From: Methylophilus sp. | GTDB lineage: Bacteria; Pseudomonadota; Gammaproteobacteria; Burkholderiales; Methylophilaceae | DNA length: 64,000 nt | Assembly (NCBI GenBank): GCA_030696695.1 | Contig: JAUYRP010000034.1 | Span: forward strand, 124,001-188,000 | Direction: 5' to 3' | Part shown: positions 1-9,069 of the stretch, in pieces | Numbering within the stretch: the first letter of the stretch is position 1 | Layout of the letters: every line of letters begins with the position of its first letter | Notes under the pieces: model-generated | Seen by the model: only the letters and a program-made list of their open reading frames with translations | Databases searched by the model: none | Told to the model about the DNA's origin: nothing | Program-made: the position numbers and the translations under genes

Positions 1-643
1 AATTGGCGTGGCATCCACCAAAGCCTTCACCACACAGCTAGTGGCGTTATTTGTCTTGGCAGTCACATTGGCCAAACAAAAAGGCTTGTTGAGCCAAGAG
101 AATGAGCAAACGCACTTGAACGCATTGCGTCAATTGGCTGGTAGCGTGCAGTTTGCGCTAAATCTGGAGCCGCAAATTAGAGAATGGGCCAAACGCTTTG
201 GTGACAAAGAGCATGCATTGTTCTTAGGCCGAGGCATCCACTATCCCATCGCGATGGAGGGTGCGCTCAAGCTTAAAGAAATCTCCTATATTCATGCAGA
301 GGCCTACCCAGCCGGTGAGCTAAAACACGGACCACTTGCATTGGTAGATAACAATATGCCGGTGGTAGTAATTGCGCCCAATGATACGTTGTTGGAAAAA
401 GTGAAATCCAACATGCAAGAAGTGAAAGCGCGCGGCGGTGAGCTATTTGTATTTGCCGATGCCGATAGTCACTTTAAGGAATCCGAAGGCGTGCATGTGA
501 TTCGTACCCCACGCCATGTGGGTGTGCTCTCTCCTATTTTGCATACTATACCAGTGCAATTGCTGGCGTATCACGCAGCCTTGTTAAAAGGCACGGATGT
601 CGATAAGCCTAGGAATTTGGCTAAGAGTGTGACGGTGGAATAA
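1..643 (+). CDS. glmS: Glutamine--fructose-6-phosphate aminotransferase, C-terminal part (partial)
   Basis: This is the 3' end of GlmS, which makes glucosamine-6-phosphate from fructose-6-phosphate and glutamine at the start of UDP-GlcNAc synthesis in the cytoplasm. The reading frame is open from the window edge; the visible part starts at [12 protein letters not shown], the conserved segment between the two SIS (sugar isomerase) domains. The second SIS domain follows, with [20 protein letters not shown] and the motif [16 protein letters not shown]. The protein ends [13 protein letters not shown], the canonical GlmS C-terminus containing the catalytic lysine region. The GTG at position 8 is an internal codon, not a start. 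A terminator-like hairpin lies about 120 bp downstream. Confidence 0.97.
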   Translation, partial: IGVASTKAFTTQLVALFVLAVTLAKQKGLLSQENEQTHLNALRQLAGSVQFALNLEPQIREWAKRFGDKEHALFLGRGIHYPIAMEGALKLKEISYIHAEAYPAGELKHGPLALVDNNMPVVVIAPNDTLLEKVKSNMQEVKARGGELFVFADADSHFKESEGVHVIRTPRHVGVLSPILHTIPVQLLAYHAALLKGTDVDKPRNLAKSVTVE

Positions 644-760
644 GAATACTTAAACGCTTTAGGACTTTAATTGGCGCATTAGGTTTTGATGAATCAAAGA
701 TACGATTAGTCAAAGTAAATGACCTGTTTATGATGGCACCTACTTCCACTGCTACTAAAC

Positions 761-788
761 AAAAAAGCCTGACCTCAAGTCAGGCTTT
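761..788. terminator. Bidirectional rho-independent terminator between glmS and the DUF2171-like gene
   Basis: A perfect 8-bp stem (AGCCTGAC at 766-773, GTCAGGCT at 779-786) with a 5-nt loop is flanked by an A-run on the left and a short T-run on the right. It sits between two convergent genes, so it can serve both. Confidence 0.8.
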
Positions 789-809
789 CGCTAAAAAATG
801 ATGGCTAAC

Positions 810-1043
810 CTAATTCGGTCTTGTTGACCATTGTTGCATGGCCTCTTCGCCAGAGCGATCAATTTTCACTTTACCATCTTCGGTGGACACAACCCAGTTT
901 AACGGGATGTAATGGTGCTGACCAGTTTCATCTCGGGTCAGCTTGATGAGTTTTGCGCCTTCAATATGGTCAACCGTTGCGAACTGACCATCCAATGAAC
1001 ATACTACTGGCATATCTGGTTTAATCGTATTTGTGTTAATCAT
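810..1043 (-). CDS. DUF2171-like small protein
   Basis: A 77-residue cytoplasmic protein resembling the DUF2171 (PRC-barrel-like) family: KPDMPVVCSLDGQFATVDHI near the N-terminus and DETGQHHYIPLNWV in the middle, the usual pattern of these short proteins of unknown function. The start at 1043 is preferred to an ATG 39 bp upstream because GGAG lies six bases before it. The gene is alone, with glmS convergent and the MgtC-like gene upstream on the same strand. Its role is unknown. Confidence 0.7.
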   Translation of the reverse strand: MINTNTIKPDMPVVCSLDGQFATVDHIEGAKLIKLTRDETGQHHYIPLNWVVSTEDGKVKIDRSGEEAMQQWSTRPN

Positions 1044-1158
1044 GTGCTTCTCCAATATTGATAGGAAACATATCCTAAACAATATTTAACGCCGTTCCTC
1101 TAGTTCAAATTATCGGTGTATGTCCTATAAGCTTGTAAGACAGCAAGATATATAAAAG

Positions 1159-2397
1159 TTAAATAAACCACCAAGCTGCCCAAACAGCACCCATTTGTAT
1201 CACTAAACCAAGTATCACTTGGATTACAAACACGCGATTGCCGCTCACCACAGCCATCATCGCTTTAGAACATGTATTCGCAGTAAGCCCAACTAAAATC
1301 GGGATGACTGCCTGTTCTGGGCTAAGCGAGCCAGAGGAAGCGAGGGTGGCCACAGAAATGGCCGCAGCATGTGCATCGGCTAAGCCAGCCACACCAGAGG
1401 CGAGTACTAGCCCAGCCTGCCCCAACCATATCTTGAGCCCTGCTGATGCGATTAGTACCACTGCGATCACCCCAGCAAATTTAAAAGCGCTCATCACACT
1501 AAACGTTTGCGATGCGATGTGCGCATGCGGAGTATGTTGCCGATAAGATTTTAGCGTCACCATACCACCATAAACTGCAATGGATACGCCGCCAGCCAAC
1601 AGCGGCCATGCCAGTGCCTGCAACGTGGCTGGATGAACAGCTAACAACAATAGCACCAACTGCAAAATGGTCGCCAAACTAGATAAAACAGCACCCGCGG
1701 CAGCGGCACTTGTCATTTCGGTAGATGCCTTTGCGCGTGCGCCCATGCTGCCAATGGTAGCAATACTGGAGATAAAACCTGAAATGAGTCCTACCAATGG
1801 TAGGCCAACTCGGCTACCTACAAGACGTAAAGCAATGTGGCCAAGTGCACTGATGGTCATCACCAAAATGACAATCAGCCATAAATGGCGTGGGTTGATA
1901 GCAGAAAATGGCCCGATGAGTTGATCGGGCACGATAGGCAAAATAATGAGGGTGGCAGCGGCAAGAATCAATACATCGTTGAGTTCAGCTTTGGTGACAA
2001 CATGTTTGACAAACCCATGCATGGGTTCTTTTGCTGCTAGCAATATGGCAAGTATCACACCTAATGCTGCCGCCAGTGCCATATGTGAAATGGCCAAACT
2101 ACCCAGTATCACGGTTAATACTAATGCGATTTCTGTGGTGAGCCCAGGGTCTTCGCTACGTCTGGAATAATAAGAAGTGGCTGTGAAAATCATGACAGAC
2201 ACCACAGCTATCAATAATAACCAAACATGAATCAAGCTACTGATGCTGCCTAACATGGCGGCAAGCGCAAAAGTGCGAATGCCAGCAGGTGAGCGATCTG
2301 GGCCAGTGCCTTTATTGCGCTCTCGTTCCGCGCCCACTAACAAGCCAATGCCAAGCGCTACAATTAAATTTAACCAAAGTGGGTGTAAGTTAAGCAT
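1159..2397 (-). CDS. MgtC/SapB and DUF4010 family membrane protein
   Basis: A 412-residue polytopic inner-membrane protein. The N-terminal third carries the MgtC/SapB signature: a hydrophobic helix, GIGLLVGAERERNK, then AGIRTFALAAMLGS. The rest is a hydrophobic DUF4010 domain with about eight further helices, including LVGLISGFISSIATIGSMGA. MgtC proteins are linked to Mg2+ limitation and modulation of ATP synthase in enterobacteria; this longer fused architecture is common in proteobacteria but its substrate is not established. The gene ends about 115 bp upstream of the DUF2171-like start and begins 23 bp after the yaeQ stop, so it may be co-transcribed with yaeQ. Confidence 0.85.
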   Translation of the reverse strand: MLNLHPLWLNLIVALGIGLLVGAERERNKGTGPDRSPAGIRTFALAAMLGSISSLIHVWLLLIAVVSVMIFTATSYYSRRSEDPGLTTEIALVLTVILGSLAISHMALAAALGVILAILLAAKEPMHGFVKHVVTKAELNDVLILAAATLIILPIVPDQLIGPFSAINPRHLWLIVILVMTISALGHIALRLVGSRVGLPLVGLISGFISSIATIGSMGARAKASTEMTSAAAAGAVLSSLATILQLVLLLLAVHPATLQALAWPLLAGGVSIAVYGGMVTLKSYRQHTPHAHIASQTFSVMSAFKFAGVIAVVLIASAGLKIWLGQAGLVLASGVAGLADAHAAAISVATLASSGSLSPEQAVIPILVGLTANTCSKAMMAVVSGNRVFVIQVILGLVIQMGAVWAAWWFI

Positions 2398-2420
2398 GCG
2401 TTATTATGCGCCCATACATC

Positions 2421-2963
2421 TTAATATGGCTGCGGCATCAGGATAACAGGCGTGATATCAAAACTACCGGTGTCGTGCCCCACCAATATTTGCCCATCTT
2501 GAATGGTGCAATTGATGTTCATACTACGGGTGCAAGCTTGGGTTAAGGCTTCTGTATCTGGCAGATTAATCACGGTGAGGTGGTTGAGTTTTAGCAAAGC
2601 CTTGCTGTTTTGTGTCCACCACATATCGGCTACTCTTCCCCCATACAGCACAACGGCTACACGCTGGGCGCGTCCACAAGCTTTACGAATTTCGCGTTCC
2701 TCAGGCAAGCCTACATTCATCCATAACTCAATGGCCCCAGTAAGATCTTTTTGCCATAGGTCTGGTTCATCCTCCTCACTCAAGCCTTTACCAAAAGCCA
2801 GTGATTCATTGGCAAATAGCGCAAACGCCATTAGGCGCACCATCATGCGCTCTTCGGTTTCGGATGGGTGCTTGGCTAACGTCAGGCTATGTTGCGCATA
2901 GTAATGCCGATCCATATCAGCAATTTGTAGTTCCGCTTTGTAAATGGTGGATTTAAGTGCCAT
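2421..2963 (-). CDS. yaeQ: YaeQ family protein
   Basis: A 180-residue protein of the YaeQ family, which has a PD-(D/E)XK nuclease-like fold and no settled function; the Escherichia coli protein was first described as a suppressor of loss of RfaH. The N-terminus MALKSTIYKAELQIADMDRH and the segment LTLAKHPSETEERMMVRLMA match the family closely. An upstream in-frame extension of 30 residues is hydrophobic and unlike any YaeQ, so the start at 2963 was chosen although its ribosome-binding site is weak. It lies just upstream of the MgtC-like gene on the same strand. Confidence 0.9.
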   Translation of the reverse strand: MALKSTIYKAELQIADMDRHYYAQHSLTLAKHPSETEERMMVRLMAFALFANESLAFGKGLSEEDEPDLWQKDLTGAIELWMNVGLPEEREIRKACGRAQRVAVVLYGGRVADMWWTQNSKALLKLNHLTVINLPDTEALTQACTRSMNINCTIQDGQILVGHDTGSFDITPVILMPQPY

Positions 2964-3150
2964 GAAAATTCTATTTATAGTCAAAAAAAGCATAATACAG
3001 GCAAATGAGGCATTAAAAATAAACTGTATGTAAACCAAGAATAAAGCCAGCAAAACCGCTTTATTTAAAAGAGTGATTGTTGCGACTAGCGCGTACGATA
3101 AACATAAGTAAAAGTCTCTAAACGCAAGCGAATTAAATTAGGTGGAAAAC

Positions 3151-4365
3151 ATGGAACAACAAACGTTTATTGGGCGCCAACCAATTATGGATGCCAAACA
3201 GCAAATTATCGGCTACGAATTTTTCTTTAGGCACAACCAAGAAGCCCAAAGCGCGGTGTTTGTGGATGACATTAAGAATTGCGCCAGTGTGCTGCTTTCC
3301 ACCATCGATCAAATGCACGATGAATGGAAGCTGGGTGAAAAGCTAGCCTTCATTAACGTGAATGCCGAAATGCTGGCAAGTGAGTTGATTGAGCTGATGC
3401 CCCCACAAAAAACCGTGTTAGAAATCTTGCGTCATGTGGTGGTAGATGATGCAGTGATTGCACGTTGCAAAGTGCTCAAAGAACTCAAGTACAAAATTGC
3501 CTTAGATAACCCACACCTGAGCAATGCACCCGATGCACTCGCAAAACTTGCCGATTTTATTAAAATTGATTATCAAAGTGTGGATGAAAAAAGCGCGCTT
3601 AAACTGTTCATGCACTACAACGACCCCTCGGTAAAACTGGTGGCCGAAAAGCTAGAAACATACGAGCAATTCAAGTCCTGCCAAGAAATAGGCTTTAAAT
3701 GTTACCAAGGCTATTATTTCTCCAGACCAGAAACCATCACAGCAAAAGTCATCAACCCTTCGTTCGATAGCGTGTTGCATATTTTAAACTTGGTCAGCCA
3801 AGATGCAGACAATGATCTCATTGAAGCTGGCTTTAAACGCGATGCAACCTTGTCTTTTAAATTATTACGCTACATCAATTCTGTAGGCTTTGGCTTGTCA
3901 TGCGAAGTGCAATCCTTAAACCACGCTTTCTCAATTTTAGGCAGAAACCAGTTGTATCGTTGGTTAACCTTACTCATGGTGACTGCGGGTAACAACTCCA
4001 CATCGCCCGTGTTGATGAAAACCTCCATTACACGCGGACGTTTAACAGAGCTACTAGGCGAAGGCTATTTTGAAAAACGCGATCGCGATAACTTGTTTAT
4101 TGTGGGTGTGTTTTCATTGCTCGACGCTATTTTGAAAATGCCGATGGATGATGTGTTAGAGAAACTACAGTTGCCCGAAACTATCAACGATGCTTTGAAC
4201 AAACGTGAAGGCATCTACGGCCCATTCTTAAAACTGACCGAGGCTTGTGAAGAGGCCAATAGCTCAGAAATTCTTGCGCTGGCAGAGTCTTTACAGCTGG
4301 ATGCCGCCAAAGTAAATCAAAGCCATATTGCTGCATTGGCTTGGACAGAATCATTAGGGATCTAG
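3151..4365 (+). CDS. EAL-HDOD signalling protein, probably catalytically inactive EAL
   Basis: A 404-residue two-domain protein. Residues about 5-190 form an EAL-type fold (GRQPIMDAKQQIIGYEFFFR, FINVNAE, FKCYQGYYFSRP), and residues about 200-390 an HDOD domain (LSFKLLRYINSVGFG, SLNHAFSILGRNQLYRWLTL). The architecture is that of the YuxH/CdgJ family, which regulates motility and related behaviours. The loop that is normally DDFG reads DNPH, so one of the paired catalytic aspartates is missing and cyclic-di-GMP hydrolysis is unlikely. The ATG at 3151 is preferred over an in-frame GTG at 3142 because AGGTGGA precedes it at good spacing. A terminator follows directly. Confidence 0.88.
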   Translation: MEQQTFIGRQPIMDAKQQIIGYEFFFRHNQEAQSAVFVDDIKNCASVLLSTIDQMHDEWKLGEKLAFINVNAEMLASELIELMPPQKTVLEILRHVVVDDAVIARCKVLKELKYKIALDNPHLSNAPDALAKLADFIKIDYQSVDEKSALKLFMHYNDPSVKLVAEKLETYEQFKSCQEIGFKCYQGYYFSRPETITAKVINPSFDSVLHILNLVSQDADNDLIEAGFKRDATLSFKLLRYINSVGFGLSCEVQSLNHAFSILGRNQLYRWLTLLMVTAGNNSTSPVLMKTSITRGRLTELLGEGYFEKRDRDNLFIVGVFSLLDAILKMPMDDVLEKLQLPETINDALNKREGIYGPFLKLTEACEEANSSEILALAESLQLDAAKVNQSHIAALAWTESLGI

Positions 4366-4382
4366 TTAATATTCATGAATAT

Positions 4383-4407
4383 AAAAGGGGCTATATGCCC
4401 CTTTTTT
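4383..4407 (+). terminator. Rho-independent terminator after the EAL-HDOD gene
   Basis: Nine-base-pair stem AAAAGGGGC / GCCCCTTTT (4383-4391 and 4397-4405), loop TATAT, followed by a T-run. It starts 17 bp after the stop codon. Confidence 0.9.
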
Positions 4408-4494
4408 CATCTGCAATATAGTTTGAGAGCATACTAAAATGCAATCTGTATAAATCACCTTACATATAGTGCAAGTTGTTTTACACTAGCGCCT

Positions 4495-6036
4495 ATGTTG
4501 AAATCCCTGCATCAATTTCATTTGCGTTTTAGGCACACCATACGATCTTCCATTAGATTTTTAATCTATTTTGCGTCATTTTTTTTGGTGGCGCTGGCGT
4601 ATTGGGTGGGGGATAATTTTGGTAGTCCGCCACTAGAGCAAGTGCTCTATCACTTGCAGTTCGGCATGAGTGGATTGGTCGATACGGATGCCAAGCTGAT
4701 TGAAAGCTTTGTGCATATTTGCCTTATTTGGCCGTTAGCTCTAGCACTCACAATTGTTATCATCGATTTATCGATTGCGCTATTGTTAAGTCAAAGTCAT
4801 CAACACTATTTTTTGGCCAGAATGGTAGCCAAGCTCAATCTACCTTTCATTAAAGGCGTGTATTGGGTGATTGGGCATCGTGCGCCACTTTATGTACTCG
4901 TAGCAGGCATAATCTATTTCGGCATGCAGTTTTCTGTGCTTGCCTTTATTCATCATCAGTTTGGTGATGATTATTTCTCTGCGCACTATGTCTACCCAGA
5001 GCAGGTAGAGATTCAAGCCAAAGCGCCCAAAAATCTGGTGCTGATTTATGTAGAAAGCCTAGAAAATACATATCAAGATGAAGCCCTGTTTGGTAAAAAC
5101 TTGCTGGCCAAGTTAGATGCACTGGGAGGCGAGCGTTTTGAGCAGTTTCGGCAAGCACCTGGCACTGGTTGGACTATTGCCGGTATTACCGCCACACAAT
5201 GTGGGTTGCCCTTAAAGAGTGTGAGTTTGTACGACGGCAACGGCGTGGGCGAAAATATCAAAAGTTTTTTACCGCGCGCCGTTTGTTTGGGTGACATTCT
5301 GCATGAGTTTGGTTACTACAATGTGTATATTGGTAGTGATGCCCTCGCCTTTTCTGGTAAAGGAAAATTCTTTCAAGACCATCAGTACGATGAAATTTAT
5401 GGTCGGGATGAACTGAAAGGTAATTTAACCAAGCGACAGATGAATTACTGGGGACTGTATGATGACATGCTGCTTAAACATGCAAAAACCAAATTAGCGC
5501 AATTACATGCCAGTAAAAAACGGTTCAACTTGGTATTAACCACCATAGATACACATGGCCCGGATGGTTTTTATTCAAGCAAATGTACCCAACAAGGCGC
5601 GCATGATTTTGCTGGAATTGTAGAATGTACAGCAGGCAATGTGGCAGAATTTATCCAATGGATGCAAAAGCGTGGTTATTTAAAAAACACGCAAGTTGTG
5701 GTTTTGGGCGACCATTTAGCCATGGAAAATCCAGTATCGAAAAAGATTGATACAATAAAACAGCGCCGCATTTATAATCAGTTTATCTCGCAACAACCCA
5801 TACAAAAAAATCGTAATGAAGTGCTACATTTTGATATGTACCCTACGATGATTGAGTTTTTAGGGTTTGATGTAAAAGGCGGCCGCCTTGGCTTAGGTTA
5901 CAGTGCCATCAGCCATAAAGTGCAATTATCTAGCGATAGCTATGAAGACATGGAAGAAAACTTGCTCAATAATTCAGAGCAATATCTAGACTTGTGGAAG
6001 CCCAAGGATGAATCGAAATCCAAGAATATTCAGTAA
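4495..6036 (+). CDS. Sulfatase-fold phosphoglycerol/phosphoethanolamine-type transferase (LTA synthase/OpgB superfamily)
   Basis: A 513-residue inner-membrane protein with three to four transmembrane helices in the first 160 residues and a periplasmic alkaline-phosphatase/sulfatase domain behind them. Visible active-site elements are NLVLIYVESLE (metal-binding Glu), GTGWTIAGITATQCGLPL (nucleophile Thr region), TTIDTHGPDGFYS and VVVLGDHLAM (metal-binding Asp and His). Family members transfer phosphoglycerol or phosphoethanolamine from phospholipids to glycans or lipid A; the acceptor cannot be told from sequence. It is shorter than E. coli OpgB. ettA follows 31 bp downstream on the same strand. 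Confidence 0.82.
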   Translation: MLKSLHQFHLRFRHTIRSSIRFLIYFASFFLVALAYWVGDNFGSPPLEQVLYHLQFGMSGLVDTDAKLIESFVHICLIWPLALALTIVIIDLSIALLLSQSHQHYFLARMVAKLNLPFIKGVYWVIGHRAPLYVLVAGIIYFGMQFSVLAFIHHQFGDDYFSAHYVYPEQVEIQAKAPKNLVLIYVESLENTYQDEALFGKNLLAKLDALGGERFEQFRQAPGTGWTIAGITATQCGLPLKSVSLYDGNGVGENIKSFLPRAVCLGDILHEFGYYNVYIGSDALAFSGKGKFFQDHQYDEIYGRDELKGNLTKRQMNYWGLYDDMLLKHAKTKLAQLHASKKRFNLVLTTIDTHGPDGFYSSKCTQQGAHDFAGIVECTAGNVAEFIQWMQKRGYLKNTQVVVLGDHLAMENPVSKKIDTIKQRRIYNQFISQQPIQKNRNEVLHFDMYPTMIEFLGFDVKGGRLGLGYSAISHKVQLSSDSYEDMEENLLNNSEQYLDLWKPKDESKSKNIQ

Positions 6037-6067
6037 CAATGCAGTTCAATCAATGAGAAAGTAAATA

Positions 6068-7732
6068 ATGGCCCAATATGTCATGTCCATGCTCCGTGTG
6101 AGCAAAATTGTTCCACCCAAACGCCAAATTATTAAGGATATTTCGCTCTCGTTTTTCCCCGGTGCCAAAATTGGATTGCTTGGTTTAAATGGTGCGGGTA
6201 AATCGACAGTGCTGCGCATTATGGCGGGTGCCGATAAAGAATTTGAAGGTGAAGTACAACATTTGCCGAATATCTCTATTGGCTATTTGGCACAAGAGCC
6301 GCAGTTAGACCCTAATAAAACCGTGCGCGAAGAAGTAGAAAGCGGCATGGGCGCAGTGATGGAAGCCAAACAAAAGCTGGACGCAATCTATGCGGCGTAT
6401 GCTGAACCCGATGCTGATTTTGACAAATTGGCGGAGGAACAGGCCAAATATGAAAACATCATCGCCGCTAGCGGATCCGATGTAGAACATCAATTAGAAA
6501 TTGCTGCCGATGCATTGCGTTTACCACCATGGGACGCCAAAATTGGCCCACTCTCTGGCGGTGAAAAGCGCCGTGTGGCGCTATGCAAACTGTTACTCTC
6601 TAAGCCAGATATGCTGTTGCTCGATGAGCCCACCAACCATTTGGATGCAGAGTCTGTGGAATGGTTAGAGCAATTTTTAGTACGCTTCCCTGGCACCGTG
6701 GTGGCCGTGACGCATGACCGCTACTTTTTAGATAACGCTGCAGAGTGGATTTTAGAGTTAGACCGCGGCCATGGTATTCCTTGGAAAGGCAATTACTCGA
6801 GCTGGTTAGACCAAAAACAAGAGCGTTTAAAACAAGAGGAATCCACAGAGTCTGCACGCCGTAAAGCCTTGAATACTGAATTAGAATGGGTGCGCCAAAA
6901 CCCAAAAGCACGCCAAGCCAAGAGCAAAGCGCGTATTGCCCGCTATGAAGAGTTAGCCAGTGCCGAATACCAAAAACGCAATGAAACACAGGAAATTTTT
7001 ATCCCTGTAGGTGAGCGTTTGGGCGACCAAGTGATTGAGTTTAAAAACGTCAGCAAAGCCTTTGGTGACCGCTTGTTGTTAGATAACCTCAATTTTAGTA
7101 TTCCACCGGGTGCCATTGTTGGTGTCATCGGCCCTAACGGCGCGGGTAAATCTACCCTATTTAAATTGATTACTGGCAAAGAACAACCCGATAGCGGTGA
7201 GGTGAATATTGGGCAAACCGTGCAGTTAGCGTATGTAGATCAAAGCCGTGATGCCTTGAGCGACAGCAAAACTGTGTTTGATGAAATTTCAGGTGGCTCC
7301 GATATTCTGCAAGTAGGCCGCTATGAAACACCAAGCCGCGCCTACATTGGCCGCTTCAACTTCAAAGGTGGCGATCAACAAAAAATCGTTGGTCAACTCT
7401 CTGGCGGTGAACGTGGGCGTTTGCATTTAGCTAAAACGCTAATTTCTGGTGGCAACGTATTGTTGCTAGATGAACCTTCAAATGACTTAGATGTGGAAAC
7501 CTTGCGCGCGCTGGAAGACGCCTTGCTGGAGTTTGCTGGTTGCGTCATGGTGATTTCGCATGACCGTTGGTTCTTAGACCGTATTGCCACACATATTCTG
7601 GCCGCTGAGGGTGATTCGCAATGGACCTTCTTTAACGGCAACTATCAAGAATATGAAGCGGACAAGAAAAAACGCTTGGGTGAAGAAGGCGCTAAGCCTA
7701 AGCGCATTCGCTACAGACCTATTACAAGATAA
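6068..7732 (+). CDS. ettA: Energy-dependent translational throttle protein EttA (ABC-F)
   Basis: A 554-residue ABC-F ATPase, near the usual EttA length. It binds the ribosomal E site and gates entry into elongation according to the ATP/ADP ratio. The start [19 protein letters not shown] is characteristic. Two complete ABC domains are present: Walker [10 protein letters not shown] and GPNGAGKST, signatures LSGGEKRRV and LSGGERGRL, Walker [13 protein letters not shown] and [13 protein letters not shown] basic linker with the arm motif separates them. No transmembrane segments. GAGAAAGTAA precedes the start. Its 3' end abuts the cassette array. Confidence 0.97.
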   Translation: MAQYVMSMLRVSKIVPPKRQIIKDISLSFFPGAKIGLLGLNGAGKSTVLRIMAGADKEFEGEVQHLPNISIGYLAQEPQLDPNKTVREEVESGMGAVMEAKQKLDAIYAAYAEPDADFDKLAEEQAKYENIIAASGSDVEHQLEIAADALRLPPWDAKIGPLSGGEKRRVALCKLLLSKPDMLLLDEPTNHLDAESVEWLEQFLVRFPGTVVAVTHDRYFLDNAAEWILELDRGHGIPWKGNYSSWLDQKQERLKQEESTESARRKALNTELEWVRQNPKARQAKSKARIARYEELASAEYQKRNETQEIFIPVGERLGDQVIEFKNVSKAFGDRLLLDNLNFSIPPGAIVGVIGPNGAGKSTLFKLITGKEQPDSGEVNIGQTVQLAYVDQSRDALSDSKTVFDEISGGSDILQVGRYETPSRAYIGRFNFKGGDQQKIVGQLSGGERGRLHLAKTLISGGNVLLLDEPSNDLDVETLRALEDALLEFAGCVMVISHDRWFLDRIATHILAAEGDSQWTFFNGNYQEYEADKKKRLGEEGAKPKRIRYRPITR

Positions 7733-7748
7733 GCTGCACATTTTATAC

Positions 7749-7806
7749 AGCTAATGTCTGAATTAAAGGGCGCAGTTAGGCGTTCCGTTTGAATGATGGG
7801 TTAGGC
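7749..7806 (-). other. attC-like recombination site closing cassette 2
   Basis: Read on the minus strand, this 58-bp imperfect inverted repeat starts three bases after the stop codon of the CSD-DUF1294 gene with R'' GCCTAAC, followed by CATCATTCAAACGG, and ends with TTTAATTCAGAC before the R' box ATTAGCT. These are the standard attC elements (R''-L''-L'-R'). The conserved first G of R' (G|TTRRRY) is replaced by A, so this terminal site may no longer recombine efficiently. Confidence 0.75.
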
Positions 7807-7809
7807 ATT

Positions 7810-8430
7810 TTATGCAACTAGACCAAGGATAGAACCAAGAAAAGTAGAGCCACTTTTTGTTATTAATAACCAACCTAATGTAGAGCAGTTGGCAATAACT
7901 GTAACCCAAAAAATGGTTTGAAATTCTTGTTTTCTTGATTTATGACGTAATGCTTTTTGTGCGACTAAAGCACCAGGCCAGCCACCGACCAAGCCGAATA
8001 AATGCAACGTACTTTCCTTGGTTCTCCAGCGGTCATTCTGTGCGGCTGATTTATCTATGGCATACGCAAGAAAAGTAACGATGCTTAAAGCGCAGTACAA
8101 ACCTATAATTGCTAACGGGAGCAGACCTAGTAAAGCAGAGGCGGCGATAAGCAAAAAAAATGTAATAGCAAAATAGGTGCCGAGCGAACTGGATTTATTA
8201 GAAGTGCTAGATGTTCTCGCGTCCCCTGCAAACCGAATGTTTTTTGCAAAAAAACGACCACTTTCATCAGTAGCAAGCTCATAAATAATCATGTCGCCCT
8301 CAGTGGGGCGATGAGAGCTGTTAGAAAATGCTTTTATATGCACGAATGCTTTTTGACCGCCACCGTTTGGGTTGACAAAACCAAACCCTTGATCATCTTT
8401 CCAGTTTGTAACTTTCCGCTGATAACGCAT
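7810..8430 (-). CDS. Cold-shock domain plus DUF1294 membrane protein, cassette-borne
   Basis: A 206-residue protein with two parts. Residues 1-65 are a cold-shock/OB-fold domain with the RNP-like segment DDQGFGFVNPNGGGQKAFVH. Residues about 85-206 form a DUF1294 membrane domain with hydrophobic helices and the motif NDRWRTKESTLHLFGLVGGW, then GALVAQKALRHKSRKQEF. This fusion is widespread in proteobacteria and has no established function; RNA or DNA binding at the membrane is an inference. The start at 8430 is chosen over an in-frame ATG 45 bp upstream, which lies inside the attC site; AAGAG precedes it. The gene fills a cassette between two attC-like sites. Confidence 0.85.
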   Translation of the reverse strand: MRYQRKVTNWKDDQGFGFVNPNGGGQKAFVHIKAFSNSSHRPTEGDMIIYELATDESGRFFAKNIRFAGDARTSSTSNKSSSLGTYFAITFFLLIAASALLGLLPLAIIGLYCALSIVTFLAYAIDKSAAQNDRWRTKESTLHLFGLVGGWPGALVAQKALRHKSRKQEFQTIFWVTVIANCSTLGWLLITKSGSTFLGSILGLVA

Positions 8431-8445
8431 ATACGCTCTTGGAAT

Positions 8446-8503
8446 GTCTAACGTTTGACATAAGGGGCGCCGCAAGGCGTCCCGCTTAATGGATGGGTTG
8501 GGG
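8446..8503 (-). other. attC-like recombination site between cassettes 1 and 2
   Basis: A 58-bp site on the minus strand with R'' CCCCAAC, then a long hairpin arm (AAGCGGGACGCC, loop TTGC, GGCGCCCCTT) with two unpaired bases on one side, and R' GTTAGAC. Unpaired bases on one arm are the feature the integrase reads in folded attC. It begins two bases after the stop codon of the HEPN-like gene and ends 15 bp upstream of the next start codon. Its length equals that of the second site, and the two share the ACGCC...GGGCGC-type core. Confidence 0.8.
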
Positions 8504-8505
8504 GG

Positions 8506-9048
8506 CTACACTCTACCGTATAAAACATCATTCCGATGCTCCCAAAACTCATACAATTTGAACTTAGTTTTAATGACAAGCTCGATGATTTTTTGTAGAG
8601 AATCTTCAGTAAATTGAACATATTCTTGTTGCATGCCTTTCTTTGACATCTTGAGCCTTACGTATGTGTAGCCTTCATCATCCGTACTCTCCCAATTTGC
8701 ATGTACAACAAGATTCCTTAGCCTACCAGACTCGGCCAAGTCATTTATAAGTAACTCATACCCCTCTAACTGTTTGTTTAAACCGACTTGAAAATCATCG
8801 CAAAATCTTTTAAACAATTCAACTTTAGAAGAATAGTTCATTTTGTTTAGGACGATAAGTCCCGTTGAATCCGTCCTATCCGTGAAGTTTTCACACAGAA
8901 CAGAATCTAAGGAACTTTCAAGCGAATTAAAATACATCACGATGAGGCCAATGGATGGGAGTGCATTGTCAAGATATTCTTCAGCTTTCTCTTCATCCTC
9001 TACATCATGCGAAAGATGCTGAATAAATTCCTTCAATTTTGTTTTCAT
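8506..9048 (-). CDS. HEPN-like hypothetical protein, cassette-borne
   Basis: A 180-residue soluble, mostly helical protein that I do not recognise as a named family. The segment SGRLRNLVVHANW contains R111-x4-H116, which matches the Rx4-6H motif of HEPN ribonucleases and HEPN-type minimal toxins, and the surrounding pattern of long acidic helices (LIVMYFNSLESSLDSVL early, DLAESGRLRN late) fits that fold. HEPN proteins act in toxin-antitoxin, defence or RNA-processing roles; which applies here is unknown. No antitoxin-like ORF accompanies it. AGGT lies five bases before the ATG. It is the single gene of cassette 1. Confidence 0.55.
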   Translation of the reverse strand: MKTKLKEFIQHLSHDVEDEEKAEEYLDNALPSIGLIVMYFNSLESSLDSVLCENFTDRTDSTGLIVLNKMNYSSKVELFKRFCDDFQVGLNKQLEGYELLINDLAESGRLRNLVVHANWESTDDEGYTYVRLKMSKKGMQQEYVQFTEDSLQKIIELVIKTKFKLYEFWEHRNDVLYGRV

Positions 9049-9069
9049 AATACCTGCAAATTAGATTTT

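Noticed and set aside
2964-3053. Hydrophobic N-terminal extension of YaeQ
   Set aside because: YaeQ proteins start at MALK; the extra 30 residues look like translated intergenic sequence.
7775-7781. A second GTTAGGC inside the terminal attC-like site
   Set aside because: It falls in the middle of the hairpin without its own partner boxes, so it was not counted as a separate recombination site.
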